64,000 nucleotides of DNA from Sinorhizobium sp. 8-89. Its GTDB lineage: Bacteria; Pseudomonadota; Alphaproteobacteria; Rhizobiales; Rhizobiaceae. The DNA lies in NCBI RefSeq assembly GCF_030124325.1, contig NZ_JASKLR010000014.1:1-64000 (forward strand), in the 5' to 3' direction. Below the pieces are notes generated by a model, which did no database searches, was not told the origin of the DNA, and worked only from the letters and a program-made list of their open reading frames with translations. Shown here piece after piece: positions 8,718 to 16,908 of this stretch (its first letter is position 1; the number at the start of each line of letters is the position of its first letter). The position numbers and the translations under genes are program-made.

Positions 8718-10439
8718 CTAGAGTTTGAGCTGCCAGATGCTTGCAGCGGCGACATTGCCTTTGGGCGCGCTGAGGTAAGCGGACCGAACGCCTGCGAATC
8801 CAGGCAAACGCTTGGTTCCGGTCCAGCGACCGTTATCGGCAAAGACCTCGATCGATCCGATGTCCAGGAATATGCGAAGCGTCGACGGCGTTGCTCCGGC
8901 CGCGATGTAGCGGGGCAGCAATTTGCCGTCGGGAACCTCGTAGACGATGCTCAGGCCCTCCGGATCGAGCCGGACGCCGAGGTCGATGTCGGGATGGTCA
9001 AATTCGAGATCGAAGGCGGCGCCAGGGGCCGCGAGATCGATGATGATTTCGACAGCTCCATTGGCGAGCTCGATCTTGTGTCCGGAAAGCAGCCGGCGCT
9101 GGTCGATCAATCTCTCGCGCAAGCTCTCGACCGCCTCGACCGGAGGCGTCAGTAACATGCCGTGTTCAAGCAGTACCCGGCGCGAGAGCGTCATGGCCGT
9201 TGGAAAATCGATCCTCTTCGAAATCTCCGTCCAGTTCGCTAGCCACGCGATGCCCACCGGGCCGGAATGGTCGACGAAGGCCTGGAAGGCATAGGCGTCG
9301 GTGGCGAAATCGAGTTCCTGCTCGAATTCCTTGTCGAAGGTACGGCCGTCGAAGCGACCCACCGTTGCAAGCGTGATATTCCGCCGCGCCGTTGCCGGAT
9401 CGCGGCTGGTGAGCAGTCCGAAGATCAGCGCCCAGCGGGTTTGCGGATCATCGGCTGGACCACCAAGCGGCACGATACAGGGGCACTCGGCCGCCGTCAT
9501 GCCGAAGCGGTTCTCGCGGTAAAGAATCCCGACGAATGTCCAGCCAGCCGCAGCGTCCGGATCGGCGGTCTCGTAGAGCAGGATCACTCCTCCCTCGTGG
9601 TCGCGGCTACCGACAAGCATCTTCCAGCGGCCATCCGGGCCCTTGATCACATAGGGGTCGCGGAAATCGAGCGTCAGGTCGAGGTCGGCCGGCCGTTCCG
9701 GCAGGATGATCTCCGCCGGCCCGGCGTTGATCTGGTCGCGGCTGACGGCGGTCAACTGGATCTGCTCTTCCGGCTCGCGGTCTTTGACCTGTTCGGTGAA
9801 GAAGACACGGATTGCGGGCTCCTCTCCACCAAGCGGAATTGCCGAGCCGGAGAAGGCGCCGCCTCGGCCGTCGGCGTGAGCCGAAAGTTCCGCCGACGGA
9901 AACAGGAAAACCGGCAGGTGCTTCCAGCGGAGATAGTCGTCGGAGACCGCATGGCCCCAATGCATCGTGTTCCAGCGTAGGCTGTGGGGATAATGCTGAT
10001 AGAAGAGATGAACCTTGTCGCCGAAACGGCCGAAGCCGTTGGGGTCGTTCATCCAGCCGAAAGGCGGGCGGAAGTGATAGCTACCAGGAACGCGTGGTGT
10101 CGAATTGGCTTCACCGCTGTAAAGAACAACGATCCCTTTTTCCAAGACGTTCGTTTCCGAAAAAGCATAGACGACGGAGAGGTTGGTGGTCGTGGCGTCA
10201 TAGCTAAACGAGGTTTCGCCGGCTGTGTCGATCAGCAGCGCCCGGAACTCGAACTCCTCGCTGTTTCGCGCCGTTATGCGACCAATTTCCTGTCCGTCCT
10301 GGCTCGCTGTCAGCTCGGCCGTCCTACCCGAATTGACTGGCTTCAGCCACGCGTGGAGCGTGGTCCCGGCGGGCAGGGGCGCCCTCAGGGTCTTCAGATT
10401 GCCTCCGAGAAGGGAAGAGGGGGTTGTATCGCTTGTCAT
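8718..10439 (-). CDS. Glycoside hydrolase family 32 (beta-fructosidase)
   Basis: This 573-residue GH32 enzyme should hydrolyse a beta-fructoside such as sucrose, inulin- or levan-type oligosaccharide. The family triad is visible: nucleophile Asp132 in WMNDPNG, Asp261 in the RDP motif (DFRDPYVI), and acid/base Glu318 in AAECPCI. A beta-propeller spans roughly 115-430 and a beta-sandwich follows to the end. The first 100 residues form an extra N-terminal domain not present in minimal family members. No signal peptide is seen, so the enzyme is probably cytoplasmic and acts on imported substrate. It begins 3 bases after the upstream permease stop. The exact sugar cannot be read from sequence. Confidence 0.92.
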   Translation of the reverse strand: MTSDTTPSSLLGGNLKTLRAPLPAGTTLHAWLKPVNSGRTAELTASQDGQEIGRITARNSEEFEFRALLIDTAGETSFSYDATTTNLSVVYAFSETNVLEKGIVVLYSGEANSTPRVPGSYHFRPPFGWMNDPNGFGRFGDKVHLFYQHYPHSLRWNTMHWGHAVSDDYLRWKHLPVFLFPSAELSAHADGRGGAFSGSAIPLGGEEPAIRVFFTEQVKDREPEEQIQLTAVSRDQINAGPAEIILPERPADLDLTLDFRDPYVIKGPDGRWKMLVGSRDHEGGVILLYETADPDAAAGWTFVGILYRENRFGMTAAECPCIVPLGGPADDPQTRWALIFGLLTSRDPATARRNITLATVGRFDGRTFDKEFEQELDFATDAYAFQAFVDHSGPVGIAWLANWTEISKRIDFPTAMTLSRRVLLEHGMLLTPPVEAVESLRERLIDQRRLLSGHKIELANGAVEIIIDLAAPGAAFDLEFDHPDIDLGVRLDPEGLSIVYEVPDGKLLPRYIAAGATPSTLRIFLDIGSIEVFADNGRWTGTKRLPGFAGVRSAYLSAPKGNVAAASIWQLKL

Positions 10440-10442
10440 TGA

Positions 10443-11336
10443 TCAACCTTTCACGGCGGAACCAATAAAGGAACTCACGAACCAGCGCTGGAATGCGAGG
10501 TAGAGGGCGAGGATCGGGATCATCATCAGGACGGAAGCCGCCATGGCACGGTCCCAATAGATGCTGTCCTGGCCGAAGAATGTGGCGATCCCGACAGTGA
10601 TCGGTCGGGCATAGTCGGTCTGCGTTACCAGGATGGGCCAGAGATACTGGTTCCACGTCTCGATTCCCATGAGGATCGAGACAGTGGCGAGCGCCGGCAG
10701 ACTCAAGGGCAGGAAGATCGAACGATAGGTGCGGAAGACCGAGGCGCCGTCCATTTCGGCCGCTTCCAAGAGCTCCTTCGGAAGCTGGGCGAAGAACTGG
10801 TAGAACAGGAAGATGTAAAGCGGGCTGGCGACCCAGGGGACGATCTGCACCGCAAAAGTGTCGGTCATGCCGGCGCGCGACACCATGATAACGAGCGGCA
10901 TGATGATGCTCTCCTGCGGGATCACGTAGAGTGCGATGACCAGCGAGAGGACCAGGGCGCGACCGCGCAACGTACCCCAGGCGAGCACGAAGCCGGCCAT
11001 GGAATTGACGATCAGACCGGCGCCCACCGTGCAGCCAAGAATGAACAGCGAGTTCAGAAGGTAGCGGCCAAAAGCGAGCTCGCCGGAGAGATTGCTCACC
11101 TCGGCGAAGTTCGAAAGCGTCGGATTGGACACCCAGAAGGCGCGGAAACTGCCCATATCGGCCAGAATCTGGAAGCGGTCGTCCTTTAGGCTTGCGATCA
11201 GCAGCATGAACAGCGGCGACACGATCACCAACGCAATGACGAGGATGCAGGCTGTCTGCAAAAGGCGCATCGAACCGATCGCGGAGCGCTCGCGCTGTGC
11301 CTCGGTCTGCAGTGTGGGGATGGCGAGATCAGACAT
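10443..11336 (-). CDS. Sugar ABC transporter permease (MalG/UgpE type)
   Basis: This 297-residue inner-membrane permease has about six hydrophobic segments. The first is LLQTACILVIALVIVSPLFM. The cytoplasmic EAA loop (ELLEAAEMDGASVFRTYRSI, then FLPLSLPALA) docks on the ATPase. It resembles MalG-class permeases of the CUT1 carbohydrate family. It overlaps the other permease gene by 8 bases and is followed after 3 bases by the GH32 gene, so the three are co-translated in one operon. Confidence 0.92.
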   Translation of the reverse strand: MSDLAIPTLQTEAQRERSAIGSMRLLQTACILVIALVIVSPLFMLLIASLKDDRFQILADMGSFRAFWVSNPTLSNFAEVSNLSGELAFGRYLLNSLFILGCTVGAGLIVNSMAGFVLAWGTLRGRALVLSLVIALYVIPQESIIMPLVIMVSRAGMTDTFAVQIVPWVASPLYIFLFYQFFAQLPKELLEAAEMDGASVFRTYRSIFLPLSLPALATVSILMGIETWNQYLWPILVTQTDYARPITVGIATFFGQDSIYWDRAMAASVLMMIPILALYLAFQRWFVSSFIGSAVKG

Positions 11337-12270
11337 CGAAACGCCTCAGGAGCTGGCGCTGAACGAGCGCGATGACGAGAACGATGAGGAAGAGAATGAC
11401 CGAGACGGCCGAGGCATAACCAAGCTTCTGTTCTTCGAAACCGGTGCGCACCATGTAGTGCACGACTGTTTCGGTGCTGCTCCTCGGGCCGCCCTGGGTC
11501 AGGATCGCAACCTGGGTATAGAGCTTGAAGGCCTGTATAGTGGTGATCACCAGCACAAAGACATGCGTCGGCCTGAGACTCGGCATGGTCACGTGCCAGA
11601 AGCGCTGGAAGGCATTGGCGCCATCAATCCTGGCCGCGTCATAGAGTTCATCGGGAATGCCCTGCAGGCCTGCGAGATAGACGATCATCTGAAAGCCATA
11701 GGCCTGCCAGGCCGACAGAAGGACGATCGAGAACATCGCCCAGTTGGGGTCGCCGAGCCAGTCGATCGGCTGGATGCGGCCGCCGGAAAGGAAGCCGATC
11801 ACCTGGTTAAATGGCCCGGTCGGATATTGGAAAAGCGTTCCCCAAATGACGCAGACGACGACCATCGAGGTGATTGCCGGCAGGAAGAACAGACCACGGA
11901 AGAAATTGCGGAGCGGCAGCTTCTGGTGGAGCAGCAGTGCGCTGGCGAAGGCAAGGCCGCATTGCACCGGCAGGATCCAGAAGGTGAAGCGCGAGACGTT
12001 CCAGAGCGATGTCCAGAACAGATCGTCCTTGAAGATGCGCAGGAAGTTGGTGAGCCCGATGAAGCGGACCGGCGTCGGTCGGGGCACCAGTGGCTGGTTG
12101 GTCATCGCCGTCCAGAACGACAGGAGGAACGGCACGGCGAGGAAGATCGTCAGCAGCGCCACGGCTGGCGCAAGCATGCCGATTTCCTGGAAAAGGCGGG
12201 CCCTGTCTCTTCGCCGGGCGGGGCGCGTCGCGACAGCCGTCGCCGGCAGCGCCGGTTGCTGCAGGGTCAT
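11329..12270 (-). CDS. Sugar ABC transporter permease (MalF/UgpA type)
   Basis: This 313-residue inner-membrane permease is the partner of the MalG-type subunit. A basic N-terminal tail (ATRPARRRDRARLFQEIG) is followed by about six membrane segments, with the EAA loop ELYDAARIDGANAFQRFWHV (then TMPSLRPT). GAGGAGGAG lies just upstream of the ATG. An 88-base gap containing a strong hairpin separates it from the binding-protein gene, which fits the usual excess of binding protein over permease. Confidence 0.92.
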   Translation of the reverse strand: MTLQQPALPATAVATRPARRRDRARLFQEIGMLAPAVALLTIFLAVPFLLSFWTAMTNQPLVPRPTPVRFIGLTNFLRIFKDDLFWTSLWNVSRFTFWILPVQCGLAFASALLLHQKLPLRNFFRGLFFLPAITSMVVVCVIWGTLFQYPTGPFNQVIGFLSGGRIQPIDWLGDPNWAMFSIVLLSAWQAYGFQMIVYLAGLQGIPDELYDAARIDGANAFQRFWHVTMPSLRPTHVFVLVITTIQAFKLYTQVAILTQGGPRSSTETVVHYMVRTGFEEQKLGYASAVSVILFLIVLVIALVQRQLLRRFDV

Positions 12271-12315
12271 GATCTCCTCCTCATTTCAGGATGCGTTGCT
12301 TGTCGATCGGCTGAA

Positions 12316-12349
12316 GCGGTCGCGCGGCATTGGCGTGCCACGCGGCCGC
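12316..12349 (-). terminator. Intercistronic hairpin between binding-protein and permease genes
   Basis: On the leftward transcript the RNA can fold as GCGGCCGCG-T-GGCA, loop CGCCAA, TGCC-G-CGCGACCGC, a stem of about 14 pairs with one mismatch and one wobble. There is no U-run. It lies 9 bases after the binding-protein stop. Similar hairpins between malE and malF stabilise the upstream message and lower permease expression; that role is inferred here. Confidence 0.5.
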
Positions 12350-12358
12350 TTGCAAGCG

Positions 12359-13642
12359 CTATTGCTGCTCGTCGAAGGGCGGGTAGCCGTCGTTTTCTTC
12401 GATGTCCTCGTCGATCTTCTCGGCCGCGGCGGTCAGCGCCGTCTTGACGTCGCCGCCATTGAAGATCTCATCGACTGCTCCCATGAAGGCCGAGGTGATG
12501 ATCGGATAGGCCGGATGCGGCGGCCGTGCGATCGCCGTCTTTGACGCCTGCTCGAAGGCGATGGCCATCGGGCCCCCGTTAGCGTAAAGGGGCGAATCGG
12601 CGGCGAAGCTCTTCAAACCGGGATAGGCGGAATCCTCCTTCGCATAATCGCGCAGTGCCTTGTCCTTGAGCATGAAGCTGACGAACTTGCCGGCGATTTC
12701 CGGATGCTCGGACGCGGTGGTGATGCCCCAGATCCAGGTGCCGTTCGGGCTCGCACCCTTCGGCCCAAACTTCGGCAGCGGCATTACGATGATGTCGTCC
12801 TTCATCGAAGCCGCGGCCTCGGCATAGAACCAGTGACCGCCGAGCGCGAGCGCTGCGGGATGGCCTTCCGCAAAGAACTGGTTGGTGCCGGAGGATTGCG
12901 GCACGACCCAGCCGTTCTTCACCCATTTCTGCATCATCGTCAGCGCATCGACGCAAGCATCGCTGTCGAGTGTGCCCACGGATTTCCAGGACTTGCGTTC
13001 GATGAGGTCGCAGCCCGCAGATTGCAGGATGGGACCGTAGGCATAGGTGATCCACTCGGTCTTGATGCCGTAGCCACGAAACGTGTCGATCGGCCATTTG
13101 ACGCCCTCGAGCTTAGAGAGCATTTCGAGGTAGCCTTCGAACTCCTCCCGCGTCCAGGCGTCGTCCACGCCCTTCGGGATGCGGGCGCCGATCGCTTCCA
13201 GATATTTCCTGTTGCCGTAAAGCACGACCGAAGAGTCGGTGAGGCCAACGGCGTAGAGCTCGTTGTCGATCGGATAGGTTCCCTGCGCGACGTTTGACTC
13301 GGTCATGTCGTCGATGATGTCTTGGTCGATCAAGGGCTTGATCGGCTGGAGGTAGCCCGACCAGACATAGTTAGCGAGGAAGGGCGCATCGAGTTCCATG
13401 ACGTCGGGCAGTTGCTTGGACATCACCGCCGCGCTGAACTTCTCGTTGTATGCGTCGTGCGGAGCGTAGATGAGTTCGATGTCGACGTCCGGGTTGGCTT
13501 CCTCGAACCGCTTGGCGACCTCGCCATAGGTCGAGACCCAGCCGGGATCGCCCTGGTGCATCACGTGAATGACGGTTTTTGCCTCGGCGAAGCCTCCGAG
13601 CGCAACAGACGCCATTAGGAACGAAAGTAAACGATTACCCAT
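12359..13642 (-). CDS. Extracellular sugar-binding protein of ABC importer (CUT1)
   Basis: This protein of about 427 residues has an N-terminal signal peptide (RLLSFLMASVALGGFAEA) and a family 1 solute-binding fold (AKTVIHVMHQGDPGW at the mature N-terminus). It should capture the oligosaccharide in the periplasm and hand it to the two permeases. The C-terminus is acidic. The ATG at 13642 is preferred because GAGGAGGAG is correctly placed; the frame also allows a GTG one codon earlier. A LacI-type operator candidate overlaps codons 2-6. It follows the regulator gene by 40 bases. Confidence 0.92.
   Translation of the reverse strand: MGNRLLSFLMASVALGGFAEAKTVIHVMHQGDPGWVSTYGEVAKRFEEANPDVDIELIYAPHDAYNEKFSAAVMSKQLPDVMELDAPFLANYVWSGYLQPIKPLIDQDIIDDMTESNVAQGTYPIDNELYAVGLTDSSVVLYGNRKYLEAIGARIPKGVDDAWTREEFEGYLEMLSKLEGVKWPIDTFRGYGIKTEWITYAYGPILQSAGCDLIERKSWKSVGTLDSDACVDALTMMQKWVKNGWVVPQSSGTNQFFAEGHPAALALGGHWFYAEAAASMKDDIIVMPLPKFGPKGASPNGTWIWGITTASEHPEIAGKFVSFMLKDKALRDYAKEDSAYPGLKSFAADSPLYANGGPMAIAFEQASKTAIARPPHPAYPIITSAFMGAVDEIFNGGDVKTALTAAAEKIDEDIEENDGYPPFDEQQ
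13627..13638. promoter_or_regulatory. LacI-type operator candidate at start of binding-protein gene
   Basis: GTAAACGATTAC is an imperfect palindrome centred on CG, the usual shape of a LacI-family operator. It lies within the first codons of the binding-protein gene. The same core with the same flank (ATGGGTAATCGTT) recurs upstream of the lacI-type gene. It is the likely target of that regulator. Confidence 0.5.
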
Positions 13643-13682
13643 CACTGTTTCTCCTCCTCAACAGGCTTTAAGTGCTACTGAT

Positions 13683-14687
13683 TTATACGGATGACCGCTC
13701 CACCATTTGGAACGGAAGCTTGTGAAGCTCGCCTGGTGCCGTGTCGCCGGCAAGCAGGATCTCCGCGGCCAGGCGGCCCATCGCCCGATGCGGCAGGGCC
13801 ATGGTCGTCAATGGAGGATCGAGACGCGATGCAATATCGACCTGATTGTCGAAGCTGGCGACAGCTACGTCGTCGGGGATTTGCGCCCCAACCCGGCGCA
13901 GCGCCGCATAGACCTCCATCGCCACACGGTCATTGCCGCACAGGATCGCATCCGGCCGGTCGGGCCCCCTCATCAGCTCGGTAATGTGGGAAAGAACGAG
14001 GCTGTGCGCCCTGTCGCTGTAAATCGCTCTGCGAACAGCCGGCAACACGCGGGCGCCGCCGCCATCAAAGCCGGCCTCAGTGATCGCCTGTCGGAACCCC
14101 GCTTCGCGCAATTCGCCGGCAAGCAGGCCGGGCAGGTTGATGAAGGCGATATTCCTGCGCCCGGCCTTGATCAGATAACTTGTGATGTCACGCGCGGCGC
14201 CAATCTCATCGGGTACCAGTGCGGTCACCCGGTCGCTCGCTTCGCGGCAATTGATCATCACCCCGACGGTCTCAGCAAACTCCTCCGGCAGCGCGACTGT
14301 CTTGTGGTACATGGCGGCATAAGCGATCGCCCGCGGGCGGAAGCGGCGCACTTCCTCGATCACCGCGCCTACGTCGCGGCTCCCGTTCAAGGTCATCGCA
14401 AAGACGGCCATGTCAGAGGCTCGCGCCGCACCATCGAGCCCGCGGATGATTTCCGTCGCGAAAGGGGAGGTGATCAACTCGTCGGCAACGACGCCGATCA
14501 GCGGCATCCAGCCCTGCCGCATGCTGCGCGCGGCGAGATTCGTCACATAGCCGAGTTCCTCAGCGATCGCCTTGATGCGCAGCCGGGTCTGTTCCGACAT
14601 GCGGGCTGAGCCGCCATGCAGCGCGCCGGAAACCGTCTTGACGGAGACGCCCGCGCGTTCGGCAATGTCGTTGAGGGAGACGGTCAT
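13683..14687 (-). CDS. LacI-family transcriptional regulator of the fructoside operon
   Basis: This 334-residue LacI/GalR protein has an N-terminal helix-turn-helix SLNDIAERAGVSVKTVSGAL with the hinge-helix segment TNLAARSMRQG at about 50-60, and a periplasmic-binding-protein-like effector domain to the C-terminus (DAILCGNDRVAMEVYAALRR). It presumably represses the operon until the imported sugar or a derivative binds. It is the first gene of the leftward unit, 40 bases ahead of the binding-protein gene. Two related operator candidates, one upstream of it and one at the next gene, suggest repression of itself and of the transport genes. Confidence 0.9.
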   Translation of the reverse strand: MTVSLNDIAERAGVSVKTVSGALHGGSARMSEQTRLRIKAIAEELGYVTNLAARSMRQGWMPLIGVVADELITSPFATEIIRGLDGAARASDMAVFAMTLNGSRDVGAVIEEVRRFRPRAIAYAAMYHKTVALPEEFAETVGVMINCREASDRVTALVPDEIGAARDITSYLIKAGRRNIAFINLPGLLAGELREAGFRQAITEAGFDGGGARVLPAVRRAIYSDRAHSLVLSHITELMRGPDRPDAILCGNDRVAMEVYAALRRVGAQIPDDVAVASFDNQVDIASRLDPPLTTMALPHRAMGRLAAEILLAGDTAPGELHKLPFQMVERSSV

Positions 14688-14699
14688 GGCTTCACCGAG

Positions 14700-14722
14700 G
14701 GTTAACGATTACCCATAGGTAA
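14700..14722. promoter_or_regulatory. LacI-type operator candidate plus overlapping palindrome
   Basis: GGTTAACGATTACC, centred on CG, resembles the operator at the binding-protein start. It overlaps a second, perfect inverted repeat TTACC-CATA-GGTAA. The region begins 13 bases upstream of the lacI-type ATG, suited to autorepression. Confidence 0.5.
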
Positions 14723-14759
14723 CATTAGCTCAGGCTCAAGTCAAATTGATAGAATCTCG

Positions 14760-15215
14760 GCCGCTTCATGAATCTCCTCGACCTGTTGAAGGCGCCTCGC
14801 CCAACCGAGAAAGATGTCCCGTTCGTGCTACATCGCATAATGGATCAATGGGAGCGCCGACGTGAGAAAAGCGGAGAGTAACGTAACCGCTATGTCCCTG
14901 CTGTAAGTCGCCATCCTAGTTCTGCGGGCTAGCGCAACGCAGGCGTCATGCATAATGCCGCAAACTCCGGAGGTGGTTATCTTTGATGCATGTATCACCG
15001 CCATCGAACCGGCTGCGGCTACCGAATGGAGCCGCACCTGTGCGGCCGCCAGCATCAGGGAAATCAGCGGGCGTGATGGACCAGAAATCCGATGTAGACC
15101 TGCCGGAAGACGAGGTACTGGCGACCCATTTCTACGGCTCTGTCGGCCGAGGTGGAGAAAGTCGTAAAGGCGGACTCCGTCTATGTGCCGGCGAGCAGAA
15201 GGCCGAGACGGCGAG
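14760..15215. other. Degenerate intergenic stretch
   Basis: About 450 bases without a gene I can support. A frame from 15076 reads MDQKSDVDLPEDEVLATHFY and, after a shift, VEKVVKADSVYVPASRRP. That looks like a decayed protein I do not recognise. No promoter or RNA gene stands out. Confidence 0.35.
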
Positions 15216-15319
15216 CTACAGCGCCGCACGTCTTATCAGACGCGCAAAGGTCGCTGTAGCACTTTGAATGGCTGCATGTCTTTGTCCTTAAATCGAGGTC
15301 GATTTAAGGAGACATGCAG
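15216..15319. repeat. Rhizobial two-hairpin intergenic palindrome
   Basis: Two adjacent palindromes. The first (15216-15259) has CTACAGCG...CGCTGTAG arms around an inner ACGTCT-TATC-AGACGC. The second (15272-15319) pairs CTGCATGTCT...CCTTAAATCGA with TCGATTTAAGGAGACATGCAG, with a 3-base insertion in the left arm. I recall near-identical double units (TCTTATAAGACGCGCAAAGG, CTTTGAAT, CTGCATG) between genes in many Rhizobium and Sinorhizobium genomes, often at 3' ends. Its function is not established. Confidence 0.7.
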
Positions 15320-15363
15320 TAGAGCGCTGCACGACCGACGCTCAGCGTGCGCAAGTATCTTCT

Positions 15364-15507
15364 AAGCATCCGAACCTCCACGGCTGGATGGAACGCCTCT
15401 ATCGCGGCGAGGGCGGCGCCGCTGACAGCTTCAAGTGCGTGAATGTTCAGCTCACGTCGGACGACATCGACCTCCTGGAAGCGGCTATCCGTGCGAGGGC
15501 GCGGTAA
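15364..15507 (+). pseudogene. C-terminal scrap of the small protein family found intact at 38487
   Basis: The frame reads KHPNLHGWMERLYRGEGGAA, then CVNVQLTSDDIDLLEAAIRA and a TAA. It aligns with residues 33-80 of the 121-residue protein at 38487-38852 (KHPNLHGWMEALYREKGGTQ, CVNLQLSAEDLDRLEVAIRN). The N-terminal third and the last 40 residues are missing. This is a truncated paralogue just downstream of a palindromic repeat. Confidence 0.7.
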
Positions 15508-15767
15508 GGCTATCGTCGCGTACATGCCACTGGAACCGAGGATGGCCACAACATCAAGCGACGTGAGTACGCCAGTGGCGCTGGGGGTCTATCTTTCTAG
15601 GCACGCCTGATCGAGAAGAGTGTTGAACTTCGATTCCGAATCAATGAACCTATCCGCGGAGCGCGTGAATCCTCCTGCCAAGTGTGCGGAAGAACCCGAT
15701 CAGGATGAGACGGCGCGCTGCTACATATGTGCACAACGGCGGTTTGAGCATACGAAAAGGATGCTAC

Positions 15768-16064
15768 ATGCGTGCGCCATCAGGTGCTGTTGCGGGACTT
15801 TGCTCTGCCTCCGCCACCATGTTCGCAGTGGGAATGGCGTTCCTTGGCTACTGGGGATTGTATGAGCCCGGCGGCTGGCGCAGCGCCGATTTTGTTATTG
15901 TGATTTTGGCGCTCGTCGGATTTGCAGCGCTTGGCTCGGTGCCCTGGATTGTGACGACCCCCATTGCAGAGGACGGCGAGGAGAAGGTCATAGCCGCCAG
16001 ACGAGCGTTGGCGTCGGGAGTCGTCTTGATCTGGCTGTCCGTTCTCGTCTCGGTATTCACCTAG
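15768..16064 (+). CDS. Small hypothetical membrane protein
   Basis: This 98-residue protein has three likely membrane segments: residues 7-28 (AVAGLCSASATMFAVGMAFL), about 40-60 (FVIVILALVGFAALGSVPWI) and 80-97 (GVVLIWLSVLVSV). A short polar loop lies between the last two (EDGEEKVIAARR). AAAAGG precedes the ATG. The open frame extends 28 codons upstream, but that part looks non-coding. Function unknown. It converges on the SDR gene, with stops 14 bases apart. Confidence 0.5.
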   Translation: MRAPSGAVAGLCSASATMFAVGMAFLGYWGLYEPGGWRSADFVIVILALVGFAALGSVPWIVTTPIAEDGEEKVIAARRALASGVVLIWLSVLVSVFT

Positions 16065-16077
16065 TTCGCCGCATGTC

Positions 16078-16908
16078 CTACCGCATGACACTCATGACGA
16101 TCCGATCAAACATGCGATCTCCCAGCCATTTTCGTAGCATGATCATCGCTCTGGCATATTTTCCGACGGCATAGCGCGTGCGCGGCTTTCGCGCCTTGAT
16201 GGCCTTTGACACGACATCGGCGACCACGCTCGGATCGGTGCCACGACCGTGTCCATAGGCCTCCTTTGTGGACCTGGCCACGTCCTTTGCGAGCTCAGCA
16301 TAAGGACCATTGCTCGATCTTTTCACGAGACCTTCCGCCATCACGTCGCCGAAGCCCGTCTCAATCAGGCCCGGCTCGATGATCACAATCTTGATGCCCA
16401 ATGGTGCAAGTTCAAGTCTCAGGCAGTCCGACCACCCTTCGAGGGCATACTTTGTGGCGTGATACCATCCTCCCAGCAGGGTGTAGATCTTGCCACCCAT
16501 CGAGGTAATATTGACGATCGTTCCGGCTCCGTTTCTTCTCATTGCTGGCAGCAGAAGCTGCGTTAGGCGGGCGGTGCCAAAGACATTCACCTCGAACTGG
16601 TAGCGAGCCTCGTCGATGCCGACCTCTTCGATTGCGCCGTAAAGGCCGAAACCGGCATTGTTTACCAGGACGTCGACGCCACCGGCTTCTTTGAGAATGA
16701 TTCCGACCGCATCTCTGATCTCGTCATCCCTGGAGATATCCATGCGTAGCGGCGTCGCTCCGAGGCTTGCCAGCTCTTGCATTTTCTCCATCTGGCGCGC
16801 GGCCGCATAGACTTGGTAACCCTCAGAAATCAGGCGCTTGGCAATTTCCTTACCCATCCCGGAGGATGCGCCGGTGACGAGTGCGGTCTTCCTTCGTCTG
16901 CTGTTCAT
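16078..16908 (-). CDS. Short-chain dehydrogenase/reductase
   Basis: This 276-residue classical SDR is an NAD(P)-dependent oxidoreductase of unknown substrate. The cofactor motif is GASSGMG (13-19), followed by VLVNNAG, the catalytic Ser in NITSMGG and YHATK with the Tyr-x3-Lys pair. Then comes the PG-containing motif VIIEPGLIETGF. Its start overlaps the stop of the preceding gene by 4 bases, so it is the last gene of the leftward DUF2235 operon. A basic C-terminal region (YARAMIMLRKWLGDRMFDRI) might touch the membrane. Confidence 0.9.
   Translation of the reverse strand: MNSRRRKTALVTGASSGMGKEIAKRLISEGYQVYAAARQMEKMQELASLGATPLRMDISRDDEIRDAVGIILKEAGGVDVLVNNAGFGLYGAIEEVGIDEARYQFEVNVFGTARLTQLLLPAMRRNGAGTIVNITSMGGKIYTLLGGWYHATKYALEGWSDCLRLELAPLGIKIVIIEPGLIETGFGDVMAEGLVKRSSNGPYAELAKDVARSTKEAYGHGRGTDPSVVADVVSKAIKARKPRTRYAVGKYARAMIMLRKWLGDRMFDRIVMSVMR

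Noticed and set aside
7680-9155. 491-codon plus-strand frame
   Set aside because: It lies antisense to the ABC ATPase and GH32 genes, both of which have clear motifs; the frame is a GC-rich shadow with no family features.
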